A stretch of DNA of 64,000 nt from Zasmidium citrigriseum (taxonomy: Eukaryota; Ascomycota; Dothideomycetes; Mycosphaerellales; Mycosphaerellaceae): NCBI GenBank assembly GCA_002786025.1, contig NHNW01000063.1, forward strand, positions 1 through 64,000. Reading direction: 5' to 3'. Position 1 is the first letter of the stretch; each line of letters begins with the position of its first letter. A model generated the notes under the pieces. It made no database searches. It was not told where the DNA came from and was given only the letters and a program-made list of their open reading frames with translations. This document shows positions 33,817 to 45,185 of the stretch, piece by piece. The position numbers were made by a program, and so were the translations under genes.

Positions 33817-34569
33817 CTATGCATTGGGTTTGGGAGGATGTCGCGTGACAGCTGCTGCGTCCGCTTTCGCTGGAGGTTTGGGATACCCTTCCTCTCGCAA
33901 CCGCGTCCGTACGTTCATGATTGCTTTTCCGAGACGGTTCTCGCCCCAGTCTTCTTTGTGGTACATTGCGTGTTCGGCGCTGAAGCCGATGCCCCAGATG
34001 TTATCCTTCGGGGAGGCCTGTTACCATATCATCAGCATTTCCTTCTCTCCCCTTTGAAGAAGGAAGTAGGACTCACCTCAACCAACTCCCGATCTCCCGT
34101 GTCGAGCAACTTCTGCACAAGACCGAGTTCCTCTTTCGTCTTGGTGAATTTGTGGTAGTTTCCCTCCTCCACAATCCTTGACTTATCTATTGCACATCAG
34201 CACCAACCCTCAACCCCAACCCAGACTCGAAAGGATACTTACGCTCATCCCACTTCTTCCGATCGAAACCCTTCGCCTGTCGTCCTAGCGCTTGGTGCTC
34301 ACTGGGCTTTTTGGTGGCCATCATCTTTTGGGCGGTTTCCTATCCATCGCATCCATCATCAACGCAAACCATTGACGGTGGGTGGTGGGTGGGCTTACCT
34401 CATCTCCAAACAACCTCGCTTTCTGAATCATCATCCACATCTCGGCACTGTGGTAACAGACTCCGTCGACGACGAAGGGCGCTTTGTACCATTGCGAGAG
34501 GTAGCCGGTTTCGGGTTCGAATTCGCGCCAGAAGAAGAGGGGGATTTGGGGGTCTGATGGTTGGGACAT
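33817..34569 (-). CDS. NADAR domain protein (YbiA-like, DUF1768)
   Basis: Four exons, 34569-34399, 34324-34243, 34186-34077 and 34017-33817, with introns of 74, 56 and 59 bp, give 187 residues. NADAR/YbiA proteins are linked to hydrolysis of ADP-ribose or riboflavin-pathway intermediates; the role of fungal members is poorly known. Family blocks seen are LFFWREFEPETGYLSQWY, the catalytic-type CYHSAEMWMMIQKARLFGD (residues 38-56), HKSRIVEEGNYHKFTK, and NIWGIGFSAEHAM with GENRLGKAIM. Small exons and phase agreement support the model. It is convergent with SEC11, only 74 bp apart, so the transcripts probably overlap. Confidence 0.9.
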
Positions 34570-34958
34570 GTTGGTGGATTGATATGTGAGTGCTTTGGTG
34601 AGCGATACGGGCGAAGAAGTGATGTTTGATATGGATTGGTCGGTTGGCAAAGTAAGTGAAGTCGAGGTCAAGTTCGAGATGTTTGCCCCACTGAAGCTGC
34701 TTGCTTGCTGCAGGTACGTCTCACAGATGACGGATGAGAGGAAGTGACGAAGGATTCAAGATCTTGAGAGCAAGAAAGAAGGCCATGAAATAGTCCAGAG
34801 ATGTAGCCATTGACTCATTTCATCGTTCCAGTCACCAAAATCTTGCTGCCGGTAAAGCAAAAGGGGTATATCAACCAAACAAACACCATCACCAAAAATC
34901 GACACCGCACCTTAAACACCACACCATCTCATACGCAACCATCCAAATGCGAGACTGA
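34570..34958. other. Short intergenic region, same-strand genes
   Basis: About 390 bp upstream of the NADAR gene and downstream of the RBR ligase gene, both on the minus strand. I see no gene or repeat. Confidence 0.35.
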
Positions 34959-36949
34959 TTAAGCATGCATATTAAACGGCCAAGTCGTCTCCAGATTCTT
35001 CGAATGGAATTTACACCTATTGAAATCAGTCAGCATAAAACTCCCTTTCCCATCCCCCTCTTCTCTGCTCTGTACGATGGATGTACTCACCACTCCTCAT
35101 GCGCCTCATTCCCAACCCTCTTAATCTCCCGATGACTCGCCAAACACTCCCAGCAAAACTCCCACCGACACTTCCGACACGTCATATGATCACACCCCTC
35201 ACGCTTCTGGATCCTCCACCCACAGCCCTCCCCAGGACACTTCTTACTCAGTGTATCCAAAACCTCCAACGTCTTGGCCTCCTCGTCCCTCGCCCTGGCC
35301 CCAGAAGTCCTATAATCGTACTCCTCGCACGTCTCGTCAACGTGCCAGGCACATTGGTGTTTGAGACATTGCCGGTATTTGCACACGACGCATTCCATGA
35401 AATTGTTGTTGGAGGTGTTTTCTTGCCCGCTGCTGCAGCCGCTGGGGTTGAGGCACCAGGAGAAGGCTTCGATGGTGCCTAGAGCGGCGCGAACGAGGAG
35501 TTTTTCGTAGGTCTGGAAAGTTTCGGGCGTGGCGAGGCGTTGGATGTCGGGGTAGGTGAGGGTTTCGGGACACTCGGGACATTTCAGGTCGGTGACGCCT
35601 TTTGAGGCGATTTCGCTGGCGATCCAGGAGTGCATGCAGGTGGTGCAGGTTTGGGGGTCGTGGGCGCAGGCGTAGGTTGGTGGGTGTGGAGGGAAGGAGG
35701 ACGGGTCGATGTCGTCGCCGCAGCAGACGCATTCGCGCGGTTTGAGGAGTTCGGCGGCGAGGCGTTTCTCTTCGTCGGCGAGGGCTTGGGCGTGGAGGCG
35801 GTCGGCTTCTTCTTGTTCTTCGCGTTCCTGACGAGCGATTCTTTTGGCGAGCTCTTCTGCGGCTCTGAGCTCTCCGTCTCTTTCGCGGTACTGTTCCAAT
35901 AATGCTTCCTGCCGGGCACGGAACTCAGCGACACGCTCGCCTAATGATTCCCTCAATGCCTCGAGTTGTGTTCTCAACTCCTCGTCTAGGCGCTTTCTTT
36001 GGGCCGCGTCTTCGTCGACTTCAGTCGGTGGCTCTTCGGAAGCACGGCCTTTGCCTTTCGATGGGAGCGGTGGTGGCTCATCGCTCTGGTCCAGGCCAAT
36101 GCCGCTATCCACGGGGCTGATATCGTCGTTCTCGTAGCTCAAGTGGATGTCGTAGGAATCGATCAGGTCGCGAAACGCCTCACCGTCCTCATAGTCGTTC
36201 CAATCAATGTCGCAAATGGCTTGTCGTTTTACTTTCTGCTTCGATCGACGAGTGGACACCTTCTCGCTTTCATCGTCGGACGGGAAAAGATGCTCTCTTC
36301 GCCAACTCATTCGAGCACGCTGAGCTTCGTGGAACGGATTGCTTTCTGACGAATCTGGCTTCTCTTGAGCTTTCGATGGACCGGCAGCCACGGCACCGAT
36401 GCGTAGGATTGCTGAAGCGAGTGCAGAATCTCCGCGGGATGCGGCAAGATCATAAGGCTGGCCATGGAGACTCTGATAGGCATTCACTCTCTCGCTGTCC
36501 CATTGAGTGAAATTGTCCGGGAATTCCTTTGGTTTGCCTTTCCCGAAGAACTTGGAGAGTGATCTTGACTTCTTTTTTTGCTCGTTCAATTCGCTTTGCT
36601 TGGAGTCCGTCCTGGTAAAGGTGGGGAGTGCATCCGGTTCGAGACCGTCCTGAGATGAAATCGATTCCGTAGGTTGAGATACGCTGGCCACGCTGTCATT
36701 TGCACAAGATCGTAGTGAGTGGCCGGGTCTAAAAGGTTTGGGAGGTGGTAACACTGGTAATTGAAATGGTGAGCAAATCTCATGGGCGTGCTCTCCATCC
36801 GGGACATCGAAAACGAAAGAGTCCAGTCTGCTCTTTTGCAGCTTTGCATTTGATCTTTTCAAGGCGGATTTGCTCGGTACTCGAAGATGATCGTCGTTGT
36901 CTTTGGAGCCCAACTTGAGCGACGACTTTAGTCTCCTGACAGCGGCCAT
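34959..36949 (-). CDS. RBR-type (RING-IBR-RING) E3 ubiquitin ligase
   Basis: Exons 36949-35091 and 35016-34959 (74-bp intron) give 638 residues; the last exon adds CKFHSKNLETTWPFNMHA after the shared Trp codon. RBR ligases pass ubiquitin from an E2 to their own RING2 Cys and then to a substrate. Residues 1-300 are Ser-rich and likely disordered. A charged coiled coil (~320-400, EELRTQLEALRESL, REEQEEADRLHAQAL) precedes RING1 (CVCCGDD…CTTCMHSW…CPEC, ~404-455), an IBR (ECVVCKYRQC…HVDETCEEY, ~505-545) and RING2 (CPGEGCGWRI-KREGCDHMTC--CRWEFCWECL, ~575-615). The catalytic Cys should be that of REGCDHMTC. Substrates are unknown. It is divergent from the F-BAR gene. Confidence 0.92.
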
Positions 36950-38217
36950 GACACTCGGATAGAGGACCTGAGATCGGTAGACAGTGACGCGCACAAATGA
37001 AGGATGATTAGAGTCAAAAGAAGCAGAACATGGACAAAGGTACGGAGGTTGAGGCTGATAAGTGGTACGCTGTGGGTTGAACAGGTCATAGCCGGCCACG
37101 GTGGGCGAACAGCCTTCCCGCAGAGCATAGCCGCTGTCGCGCAGGTGGTAAGCGAAGTAATGTGGCATTACGATTTGCAGAGCCTCACACAAGGCACAAA
37201 AGGAAGAGGAGAGTAACGGAACGCAGGATAGCGTGGAGTTTGTTGCCAGACGTAAGGCTGCCTGGTCTGGTTCTTGAAGGTGCATTCGGACGAATCATGT
37301 GAATGCGGGAAGCAGTGCCCCGCGACTCACCGGGCACGATGGAGCAGGTGGACGGTACTGAGAAGGATTTTGGTACTGAGAAGAATTGGGTGGGTTGTCA
37401 TTCGAGACCTCTCGAAGCTGTGCCCAAAGTGCGGTTCTGGGGCAGGTGGTGAAACACACAGCTGGGACTGCTCGGCGGGGTGCAAACAGCCATGTTGCAT
37501 ACCAGGTGCTGAAGTCGAGAACATCCTGATCGTCCTTTCGGGAACTTGGAGAGATTTGCGTGGAGGATCAACGCCGCAGTGTAGCGTTGTGCGATGCAGC
37601 GGCGTTGGCTGCGCTTTGGAGCAGGAAGCGTGGCTGAGTGCGCGCTGCAGCTTTGAGGCCGCCGGCGAAGCCCCCAAGCGGCCATACGACGATGGGCGGC
37701 ATGTCTTGGTGTTCCTGCGTCGCTGCGCGTGGACGACGGGCGTGACAAGAGGCGGCCTCAGGTTGCTGGCATTGCCATTGCGCGTATCGTGAAAGAGATG
37801 GTGGTTGTTCTTCTGCCGAGCGGTGTGCTGCTTGCTTGAGCGGTCTTCGTCTCCGAATCAGCCAAACTGACCATGTCACCCATCATATCGTGAAGAAGGC
37901 TTCACCGGCAAGATATCGATGCTGGGAATGCAGGTCCAGGTGAAGAGGAAGATGTCTCGTCTCTCGCTGTGGTTTCGGGAGGTGAATATCGCGGTCGGAG
38001 GCGGCAGAGGAGAAGCGGTTGCCCTTGGTAACAGCCGCCCCGCACGACATCAACAATCCCGTCCGCGTCTGCGATGGCGACCTCGTCATCTCCAGACTCG
38101 CCCGTTGATCGCTCCAGAAACTCCCTGTCCGGCGCACTATCGCTTCAATTCAGCATTCACACCCACTATTGTACCGACACCACAGCACTACCTTGACCAC
38201 CACCCTCCGCTGGCGCC
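36950..38217. other. Divergent promoter region
   Basis: About 1.27 kb between the RBR ligase (-) and the F-BAR gene (+). Overlapping open frames on both strands at 37270-37880 mirror each other and match no family I know. A CA-rich leader (38140-38217) precedes the F-BAR start. Confidence 0.4.
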
Positions 38218-41127
38218 ATGCCAGGCGTCACCGGCTCTGACGGGCCTACCGTCTCGCTTTCATGTACTTGACTCCACCAATACGTATGCCATCCCATACT
38301 GACGTCTTCCAGTTGCAAACAATTTCTGGGGCAAAGAAGATGCTGGCGTCGGCCCCCTCCTCGATCGTATGCACAGCGCCAAAGTCACCAGCGACGAACT
38401 CAAGGCCTTCTACTCCGCTCGCGCCGCCATCGAAGAGGAGTATGCGAAGAAGCTGCTTAATCTGGCACGCAAACCACTCGGATCATCAGAAGGCGGAACG
38501 TTGCGAATGTCACTCGATGTTGTTCGCGGCGAAGTCGAATCCATGGGCAAAGCCCACTCAACAATCGCCGCTCAGATGAAGAGTGAACTCGAGGAGCCAC
38601 TCATTGCTTTCACCGGCGGTATCAAAGAGCGGAGGAAGATCATTCAGAATGGCATCGAGAAGCTTCTCAAGACCAAAAACCAACAGACCGCGACTGTGAA
38701 CAAGGCACGGGATCGCTTCGAGCAGGACTGTCTGAAGATTAAAGGCTACTTGGCCCAAGGACACATGGTCATGGGTCAGGAAGAGCGCAAGAACAAGGCC
38801 AAGCTGGAGAAGACACAGATTCAGATGTCAAGCAACAGCAGCGAATATGAGGCTGCAGTGAAGGTCTTGGAAGAAACGACCGGACGTTGGAACAGAGAGT
38901 GGAAGGCCGCATGCGACAAATTCCAAGATCTGGAAGAGGAGCGTCTCGACTACTTCAAGAGCAGTCTGTGGAGTTTCGCCAACATCGCATCGACTGTGTG
39001 TGTCAGCGACGATCAATCTTGTGAGAAGATCCGTCTTTCGCTCGAGGACTGCGAGGTCGAAAAGGACATCAGCACATTCATCAAAGACTTTGGCACTGGC
39101 CAAGAGATACCGGATCCTCCAAAGTACATCAACTTCTGCCGTGGCGATCTGGACGATATCATCTCGAATCACGAATCTGATGATGGCAACTACTCGGTCG
39201 CTCAATTCCAGCGAACGATGAACCCAACATTCAGGAGCTCGTCGCCACAGCCTAGCACATTCGAGTCGCATCATGATCCGGACTCTAATCTCCGCGATGA
39301 GATGGGCATTCCCAAGGCTCGCACCTCGTTACAAGGAGACGAATCGTTCACTGCTGCTGCTCGTAGCTCTCATGGAAGCGCTGCTCCACCACCACTTGCA
39401 CCCAGCCAGGCTTCAGCTCAGTCGAATCCATATGCGGATCCATACGCAGACGCGCCGAAGATCCCACACAACCCATATCCAACCGATGGTATGACACAGT
39501 TCTGCAGACCAGCAGCACCATCGGAGAGAAGCTCGAATCCGTCACCTGTGAGACCCGGCAGTCGAGATAGCCAGGATCACAGCGACTACTCACAGCCCAC
39601 ATCGTTCACCAGCTACGAACCAAGCAGCGGCAATGTCTCGCCCACCAAGCACTTCAACGGATCTAACGTGTCCGGTGTGTCGAGTATGTCTGGAATGTCA
39701 AGTGGCGTGCCTGAGGAGAAGACGGTCCAAAAGAAGAAGAGCGGCTTCTTCCAGTCTCACAGTCCATTCAGGAGGCGAAGCCAGAAGAGCAAGGATAACA
39801 TCCAGCAAACGCAGTCTGGAATGCCAACGCCAACAGCCCGCAACACATGGACGCCAGCCACCACTCGCAATGCTGAAAGTGTCGGCACTAGCCCGACCAA
39901 GACACCTTTTGGAGCAGGCAACAGATCAAGCACTTGGAACAAGCAGCCATCTGTTAGTCCAGATCCAGATGTTGATCCTCGCGCGGACTACCAACTTGGC
40001 ATTGGCAACAACGTATTCGATGTCTCCTCACCCGCGTCGCGTAGGAAGCCAGAGGTGCCAAAGAAGGATGAGCCAGAACTCGACCCTATTGCTCAAGCTT
40101 TGGCTGAGTTAAAGGGAGTTGCGAAGCAGGCTTCAGTTCGCCAGTCTGCCGATCGCCACTATGGCATGTCCACTCCGGCGCCAGACTCAGTGCCAAGGCC
40201 TTTCGCAAACAACGGCAACCGATCAACACCACCGCCTGCGTATGACCCTCCCGTCAGCCGCCTGGGTGCTCCTCAGCCGGCCCATACGAAGAGAGACATG
40301 CAGAAGACGACCGAGCAGTTCGTCGCCCAGAAGCGCAATATGTTCAACTCAGGGGCATCGCGCCCTGGCAGCAGTATGGGCAGGCACGAACCTCCTCGTG
40401 CAGCGTCCCCACAGCCGCCACGAGCAACAAGCCCGAGGCCGTACGTCAATGGCGACCAACGACAGCAGCCTTACCGCGCAACGTCGCCGAACCCTTACGG
40501 CGGCCCACCCACAGCTGGAGCTGCAAGACCTCGTGCGCAATCTTCAAGCCCTGTGAAGCCTGGCTCGGCATATGGTGGATATGCTGGGCGTGGTGGCTCT
40601 CCAGGCTATCAAGTTCCTCGAGCCACATCACCCAACCCAGCATATTCTCGGCCTGTGGGAGGCTCCGCACCGAACAGCAGCCGTCCGCCGAGCAGTCGCG
40701 GCTCAGACCATACTGGTGGAGGAGCAATGGTCCTCGCTCCGGCAGGTCAAGATCCATACGGCTCGCAACGTAGCGGTAGACCGCAGAGTCAATACTACCC
40801 GAACGACGGCTACGCCAACAATCAAGTCTCGGCTCGAGTGCGCAGCCAGAGCCAAGGGACGCAGAGACAAGTAACGAAAGATGGACGACCTATATTGCAC
40901 TACGGTAAGTCAGCACTCAATCGCAACACGCCGACACATGCTAACACTTTTTAACAGCACGAGCAATGTACATGTACCAAGCTGCCATCCCCGAAGAACT
41001 CTCCTTCGCCAAAGGCGACATCCTCGCCGTCACCCGGCACCAAGACGACGGCTGGTGGGAAGCCGAAGTGGTCGGCAAGAACAGTCCTCTCGGCCTCGTG
41101 CCCAGCAACTACTTGAAGAACTGTTAG
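38218..41127 (+). CDS. F-BAR and SH3 protein, Cdc15/Hof1/Imp2 type
   Basis: Exons 38218-38263, 38313-40904 and 40958-41127 (introns 49 and 53 bp) give 935 residues. Such proteins bend or bind the plasma membrane and tether the actomyosin ring and septation or endocytosis factors. The F-BAR (FCH) start is SFANNFWGKEDAGV, split by intron 1, then SARAAIEEEYAKKLL and a coiled coil to ~260. The middle (~270-860) is Ser/Pro/Gln-rich and disordered, with repeated RATSP-P motifs (~670-780). A C-terminal SH3 domain (~880-935) reads AMYMYQAAIPEELSF, GDILAV, DDGWWEAEV and GLVPSNYLK. The gene stops at TAG (41125-41127) straight after the SH3, yet the frame stays open for another 71 codons to 41343. Confidence 0.92.
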
Positions 41128-41343
41128 GAGCAATACGACGAACCGGTACAGATCCAGCAGCATTTCCATCAGTGGGTCGTCAATAACGACACCCCACAGA
41201 GGAGACCGAGTGTGAGGAAAGCTGTTATGGGGCTCATGAGGAGCGGCAGTTTGGCTATGAGAGGGAAGGGGAAGAGTAAGAGAATGGGTAGTGGGGCTTT
41301 TGATGCGGGAGCGAGGCTGGCGTTTGAGCGTTCTGGGCGGTGA
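41128..41343 (+). other. In-frame open extension after the F-BAR stop
   Basis: In the same frame as the SH3 exon, 71 sense codons follow the TAG, ending with TGA at 41341-41343. The text begins EQYDEPVQIQQHFHQW, then TPQRRPSVRKAV, a basic GKGKSKR stretch and ARLAFERSGR. It has a protein-like residue mix. No splice pair that would skip the TAG and keep frame is visible: the acceptors tested after a GT at 41123 give lengths not divisible by three. It may be a readthrough tail, the remains of a longer protein after a nonsense change, or simple 3' UTR. Confidence 0.4.
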
Positions 41344-42351
41344 GGTGACGATTGGATGCGTTACGTACATACTCTCCTTTTGCCTCCGATGATGGGGGGG
41401 TTTTTGGTGTATCGCTTAGTGGTGTACAGAATGACCTTTTTGAATTCTTGCTTGACCTACGTCAACCAATTTTCTCGTGTGAGCGTGAGGTGGTGCTCCT
41501 TCCCTGTAGGGTTACATCAGATAAGATTAGATCGTCGTCGGAGGTGAATGGATTTGGCTTGGAGCTTGCGGCTATAGCTACGCGCTGTGATGGCGGCCTA
41601 TAAGCTCGAGTGGAAAGCGAGGGATCGGCGCGCCTCTGACCTACATCTTTACAGAAGGTGGTGTCGTGGCGAGGAAGATTTTAGAAGGTTGGGATCTCTC
41701 CTGGAGAGAACATTCCCATTCCCTTTCCGTCAGCCTACGATTAGACGATGAAAGCACCGAAGTGTTGAGCCGAGTATCGGAATAAGAACCCAGCGCAAGA
41801 GGAAGCCAGAGAGCGAACATGATTCCACTCCCGCTTATCTTCCTCATCTACCTTCTGGCCATGTGCGTTGTCGCCGATGGACCTTTCGACAATACCAAGG
41901 CGGTTGCGAGTCGATATGTGAATGCAAAAGAGGCGAAGGACTTCAATTTAGAGATGCCAGAAGGGAGGAGAAGAGGAAGTGGTGAAAAATGATTCGGGCG
42001 GCATGTGAATGTGAAGGAAAGGACAGAGGATCGATGCGGCCATCTTGAATAGAGAGATATGAGGAGGTTGCATCAAGAGCGAAGGGAAGCAAAAGCAAAG
42101 ATTAGAAAGGGGTGAGAACAGGATACTTCGAAGGGGAGGAATGGAAAGCCAAAAAGGGGTATCTACGCTATGTATCCTACGCTATCCACACACCATCCAA
42201 GGCCGTCATAGTCCTGTGTATCCATACTAAACATCCCGCCCATCCATTCAGTCCTATATATCCATCATTAAACATCCCGCCCATCCAATCATCCTATCGT
42301 CATTCATACAATCATTCTAGGCCCATGAGAAAACCTTACCCTCACTCTCTT
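41344..42351. other. Intergenic region between convergent genes
   Basis: About 1 kb between the F-BAR gene and the minus-strand membrane protein gene. Near 42210-42290 a short pyrimidine-rich unit (tccat…taaacatcccgcccatcc) occurs twice in tandem. No gene is seen. Confidence 0.4.
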
Positions 42352-43837
42352 CTAAGCCGCCTCCTTCTCCTTTCCACCCTCAGGAAGCGGTACCTGCGCC
42401 GGCTCAGGCTGCTGCAATGTCTCTTCAAGATCTTTCGCAACTTCCTCCGCGCCGGCATCGTCCTCATCGGTATACTCAACTTCGATATCGTCGTCATCGT
42501 CTTCCTCATCGGCAGCGCCATCAACGTCTCCTTTCTCAGCGTCGGCAGAAGCGTTGGCGAGACGAGTCTCGCGACCACGTTTGTGGCAGTACCAGAAGAC
42601 GAACATAAGTACTGCATCATGAAAGTCAGCATCATCCCTCACTCCCAGTTGACAGAAAAGTGTAGAACTTACTAAAAACCGCCAAACTCATAACAACATT
42701 CGTCGTACTCGCCAAAAACGGAAACCTTGTCTGCAAAAAATTCACCGTATTCCTCAGAATCCCCGCCACAGCCCCCTGTTTGCTGACAAGACTCTTGACG
42801 CCGGGGATCTTCCTCTTTTTCTTACTCCCTTCTGCCTCCTTCGCCTCGACGAAAGCCTCCCCCTTGCTGGCTGTCTCCATCCGCCGCCGCATTTCGTCGT
42901 CCGGCTTCTCGGCCGCCGCTGCGGCGATGATTTCTGGCCCGACCATCGTGCCGAGTTTGCTTGGGAGGCTTTTGACGAGGGTTTGTACGAAGGGGGGCAT
43001 GGAGTTGAATTGTCTTTCGAGCGTGGGACCCGCCTCGCGCATGAGTTTATCCATATCCTCGTACGCTGTTGGCACGCCGTTCATGGTATCCTTTAGCACT
43101 TGTGCGAAGCGCTCGTAGAATTTGTGCGTTTCCGCCGAGAATGCGAAAACGCGGTTGTTGATGGACGACATGTTGAGGTTGTCGAGCAGGACGGAAACCT
43201 CTTTCTCTTGCTTCTCCTTCGTCTTCTCCTCATTGATGGTTCCATCTTCGTTGTAGACGGGTTCGGGCTGGGAGTCTTTGTCGCGTTTGGGCCAGGTGGG
43301 GAGGGAGGTGGGCATGTAGGAGGAGGCGTATTCTGTCCAGCTGCGTGTGCCGCTTTCGTTGGTGTCTTCGCTGGTGCTCTCGGGTTGTTTGCCGGAGCTG
43401 GGGCGGATTGAGGGGAGGTATGAGGCCCAGGTCTTCTTTTCGCTGCCCTTGTCGTCTAGCTTGACTTGGTCGTTCCAACCTCTTGTTGCTGCTTCTGCGT
43501 CTTCTTGGCTTGGGAGTTCAATGCCTTTGTCCTTCTTCCTCTTCTCTCTCGTTGCAGGGCTCACGGGTGACTCGGGCTGTGTCTCGGGAACGACCTGATC
43601 GCCATCGCCTGCAGCTTTCTGCTCTTCCTCAGTCGCTGGCTTCTCCTCGCCATCCTCGGTGATCTTGGTCGGTTCGCCGCTTTTTGCTTGCTGAGCTGCG
43701 GTATCCTGTGACATCTGCCTCTCCAGAAACTTCTCGTCTTCATCTTTCAGGACCGGCTCCTGAGGATTCGTCTTCTCCAGATCATCTTTGTTCTTCTTCG
43801 CACGCGCGTAGGAGGCTAGATTGAAGTAGGATTGCAT
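42352..43837 (-). CDS. Uncharacterised acidic protein with one membrane segment
   Basis: Exons 43837-42673 and 42611-42352 (61-bp intron) give 474 residues. I do not recognise the family. It opens MQSYFNLASYARAKKNKDD, then has a long Glu/Lys/Pro-rich stretch (to ~200) with Trp-containing motifs (TWASYLPS, SWTEYASSYMP). A folded-looking helical block (~210-330) follows: LLDNLNMSSINNRVFAF, HKFYERFAQVL and FVQTLVKSLPSKLGTM. After a basic patch (KKKRKIPGVKSL) there is a single hydrophobic segment (~380-400, VVMSLAVFILMFVFW) built across the splice junction, then a very acidic tail with DDDDDIEVEYTDEDD. This suggests a tail-region membrane anchor. A further 5' exon or leader intron (GTAGGT…CAG about 43910-43870) is likely, but it has no ATG. 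Confidence 0.75.
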
Positions 43838-44415
43838 CGTGTAGTGGCGGACGAGTGTCGAAGCACGCTGTGGAAGAAATGAAGGGAAAGAGAACAGTGG
43901 CACCTACCTCATCGTCAACATTTTGCACCGCCACTGCCAGCACCTGATAGCTATCAAGTGGGTGTCGCAAGCTGGGCAGGTGTCAGTCTGCGCCTCGACG
44001 TCACTGCTGCTGATGAGATCGTGAACGCGTTTCCAGCTTCTGGCAAATGCGATCGTTGATCGTCACGGGCTCGTGGATGGCACGTGCTGATCATGTGATG
44101 GCTGGGAAGGGAATGGTGGATTTTGGCAGTCTGAACTTCACTTCAGCTTTCACGCTCTTCGATCATCCCATTTCTTCCATCATCTTTCGCAGAACTATTT
44201 TGAATACTGATCAGCTCCACGATAACCTTAACCGAGTCGGTAGAGGACTTCAATGTGGCCGTCTCAATCCTAGGATGAAGTTGCCTTCGATTGGAAGCCG
44301 GTGAGGCATGTTATCATTTCACTACTGTAAAAGCACTTTAAAATTTCATTGAGTTCATTGAGTTCCCTGAGATCACCTCTCGTGAGCTGTTCAAAAGGTC
44401 GCAGCAGTCATGGCC
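43838..44415. other. Upstream region of the membrane protein gene
   Basis: It contains a probable spliced 5' leader of the minus-strand gene: a GTAGGT donor and CACAG acceptor lie about 43910 and 43871 on the minus strand. I see no gene beyond that. It runs into the tandem repeat at 44416. Confidence 0.4.
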
Positions 44416-44975
44416 GGCTCACGTCCTAGGCGTTCTAAACCTTGTCTTTGGTCTCGATCCCCGCCGGAATCTCTAGGACGGATCTGCTAAAGTCAGACTC
44501 GGCGGCATGGACGCTCGAGAACTCACGGAGATAGAAGCCGAGTCCTTTGACACATGTGCGCGGCCTACTCTATGCGACGTGCGTCCCCGCCAGATAGCCG
44601 CCTCACATCTGAAGCGAATTAAATGCACTGCCTATCTCCTGTCTCGATCCCCGTCGGAAACTTCAGGACAGACCTACCGAAGTCAGATTCGGCAGCATAG
44701 ACGCTCGAGAAGTAACGGGGATAGGGCTCGAGTACTTTGTCACATGTACGCGATTGCAACTCGTGTGCCGTGCCTTCTCGGCTGATGACCGGCTCACTTC
44801 TGAAGCGGTTTAGACGCCCTTCCTATCTCCTGTCTCGATCCCCGCTAGAAGCTTGGGTAAAGACCTGCCAAAGTCAGATCCAGTGGCTTGGATGCTCGAG
44901 AAGTAACGGGGACAGGGCTCGAGTTCTTTGTCACATGTGCGCGACCGCACTCTATGTGACGTGCCTTCCCGGGAG
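44416..44975 (+). repeat. Tandem repeat, about 190-bp unit, three copies
   Basis: Three diverged head-to-tail copies lie at about 44416-44599, 44600-44790 and 44791-44975. Shared landmarks are TCTCGATCCCCG at 44452, 44642 and 44833, and CACATGTGCGCG or close variants at 44551, 44741 and 44932, giving a spacing of 190 and 191. Each unit also has a GCTCGAGAA(GTAACGG) block and a GGCTCAC-like start. The unit length is not a multiple of three and frames differ between copies, so it is not a repeated protein. It ends about 200 bp before the start of the next gene. Confidence 0.8.
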
Positions 44976-45185
44976 GGCGCTCGTCGTTTCACGGGGCTCG
45001 CACATGAGGGCCTTTCACCTAGCAACCGCCGATTTTCGTTGTTGACTCGTTCCCCACAGCTCAGCTTGCTTCCCAAGCAAACAACAACCGTTACCGTGGC
45101 ACCGCCGCTGGACTCGAGACTCGAGATTCTACCACACATCACATCACATCACAACCTCACACCTCACAACATCATCACCACAGCG

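Noticed and set aside
37270..37880. ORFs on both strands between the RBR and F-BAR genes
   Set aside because: They mirror each other, lack family motifs and lie in a divergent promoter.
44507..45045. ORFs covering the tandem repeat
   Set aside because: The shared peptide pieces arise only from the DNA repeat; the 190-bp period shifts frame, so it is not a protein repeat.
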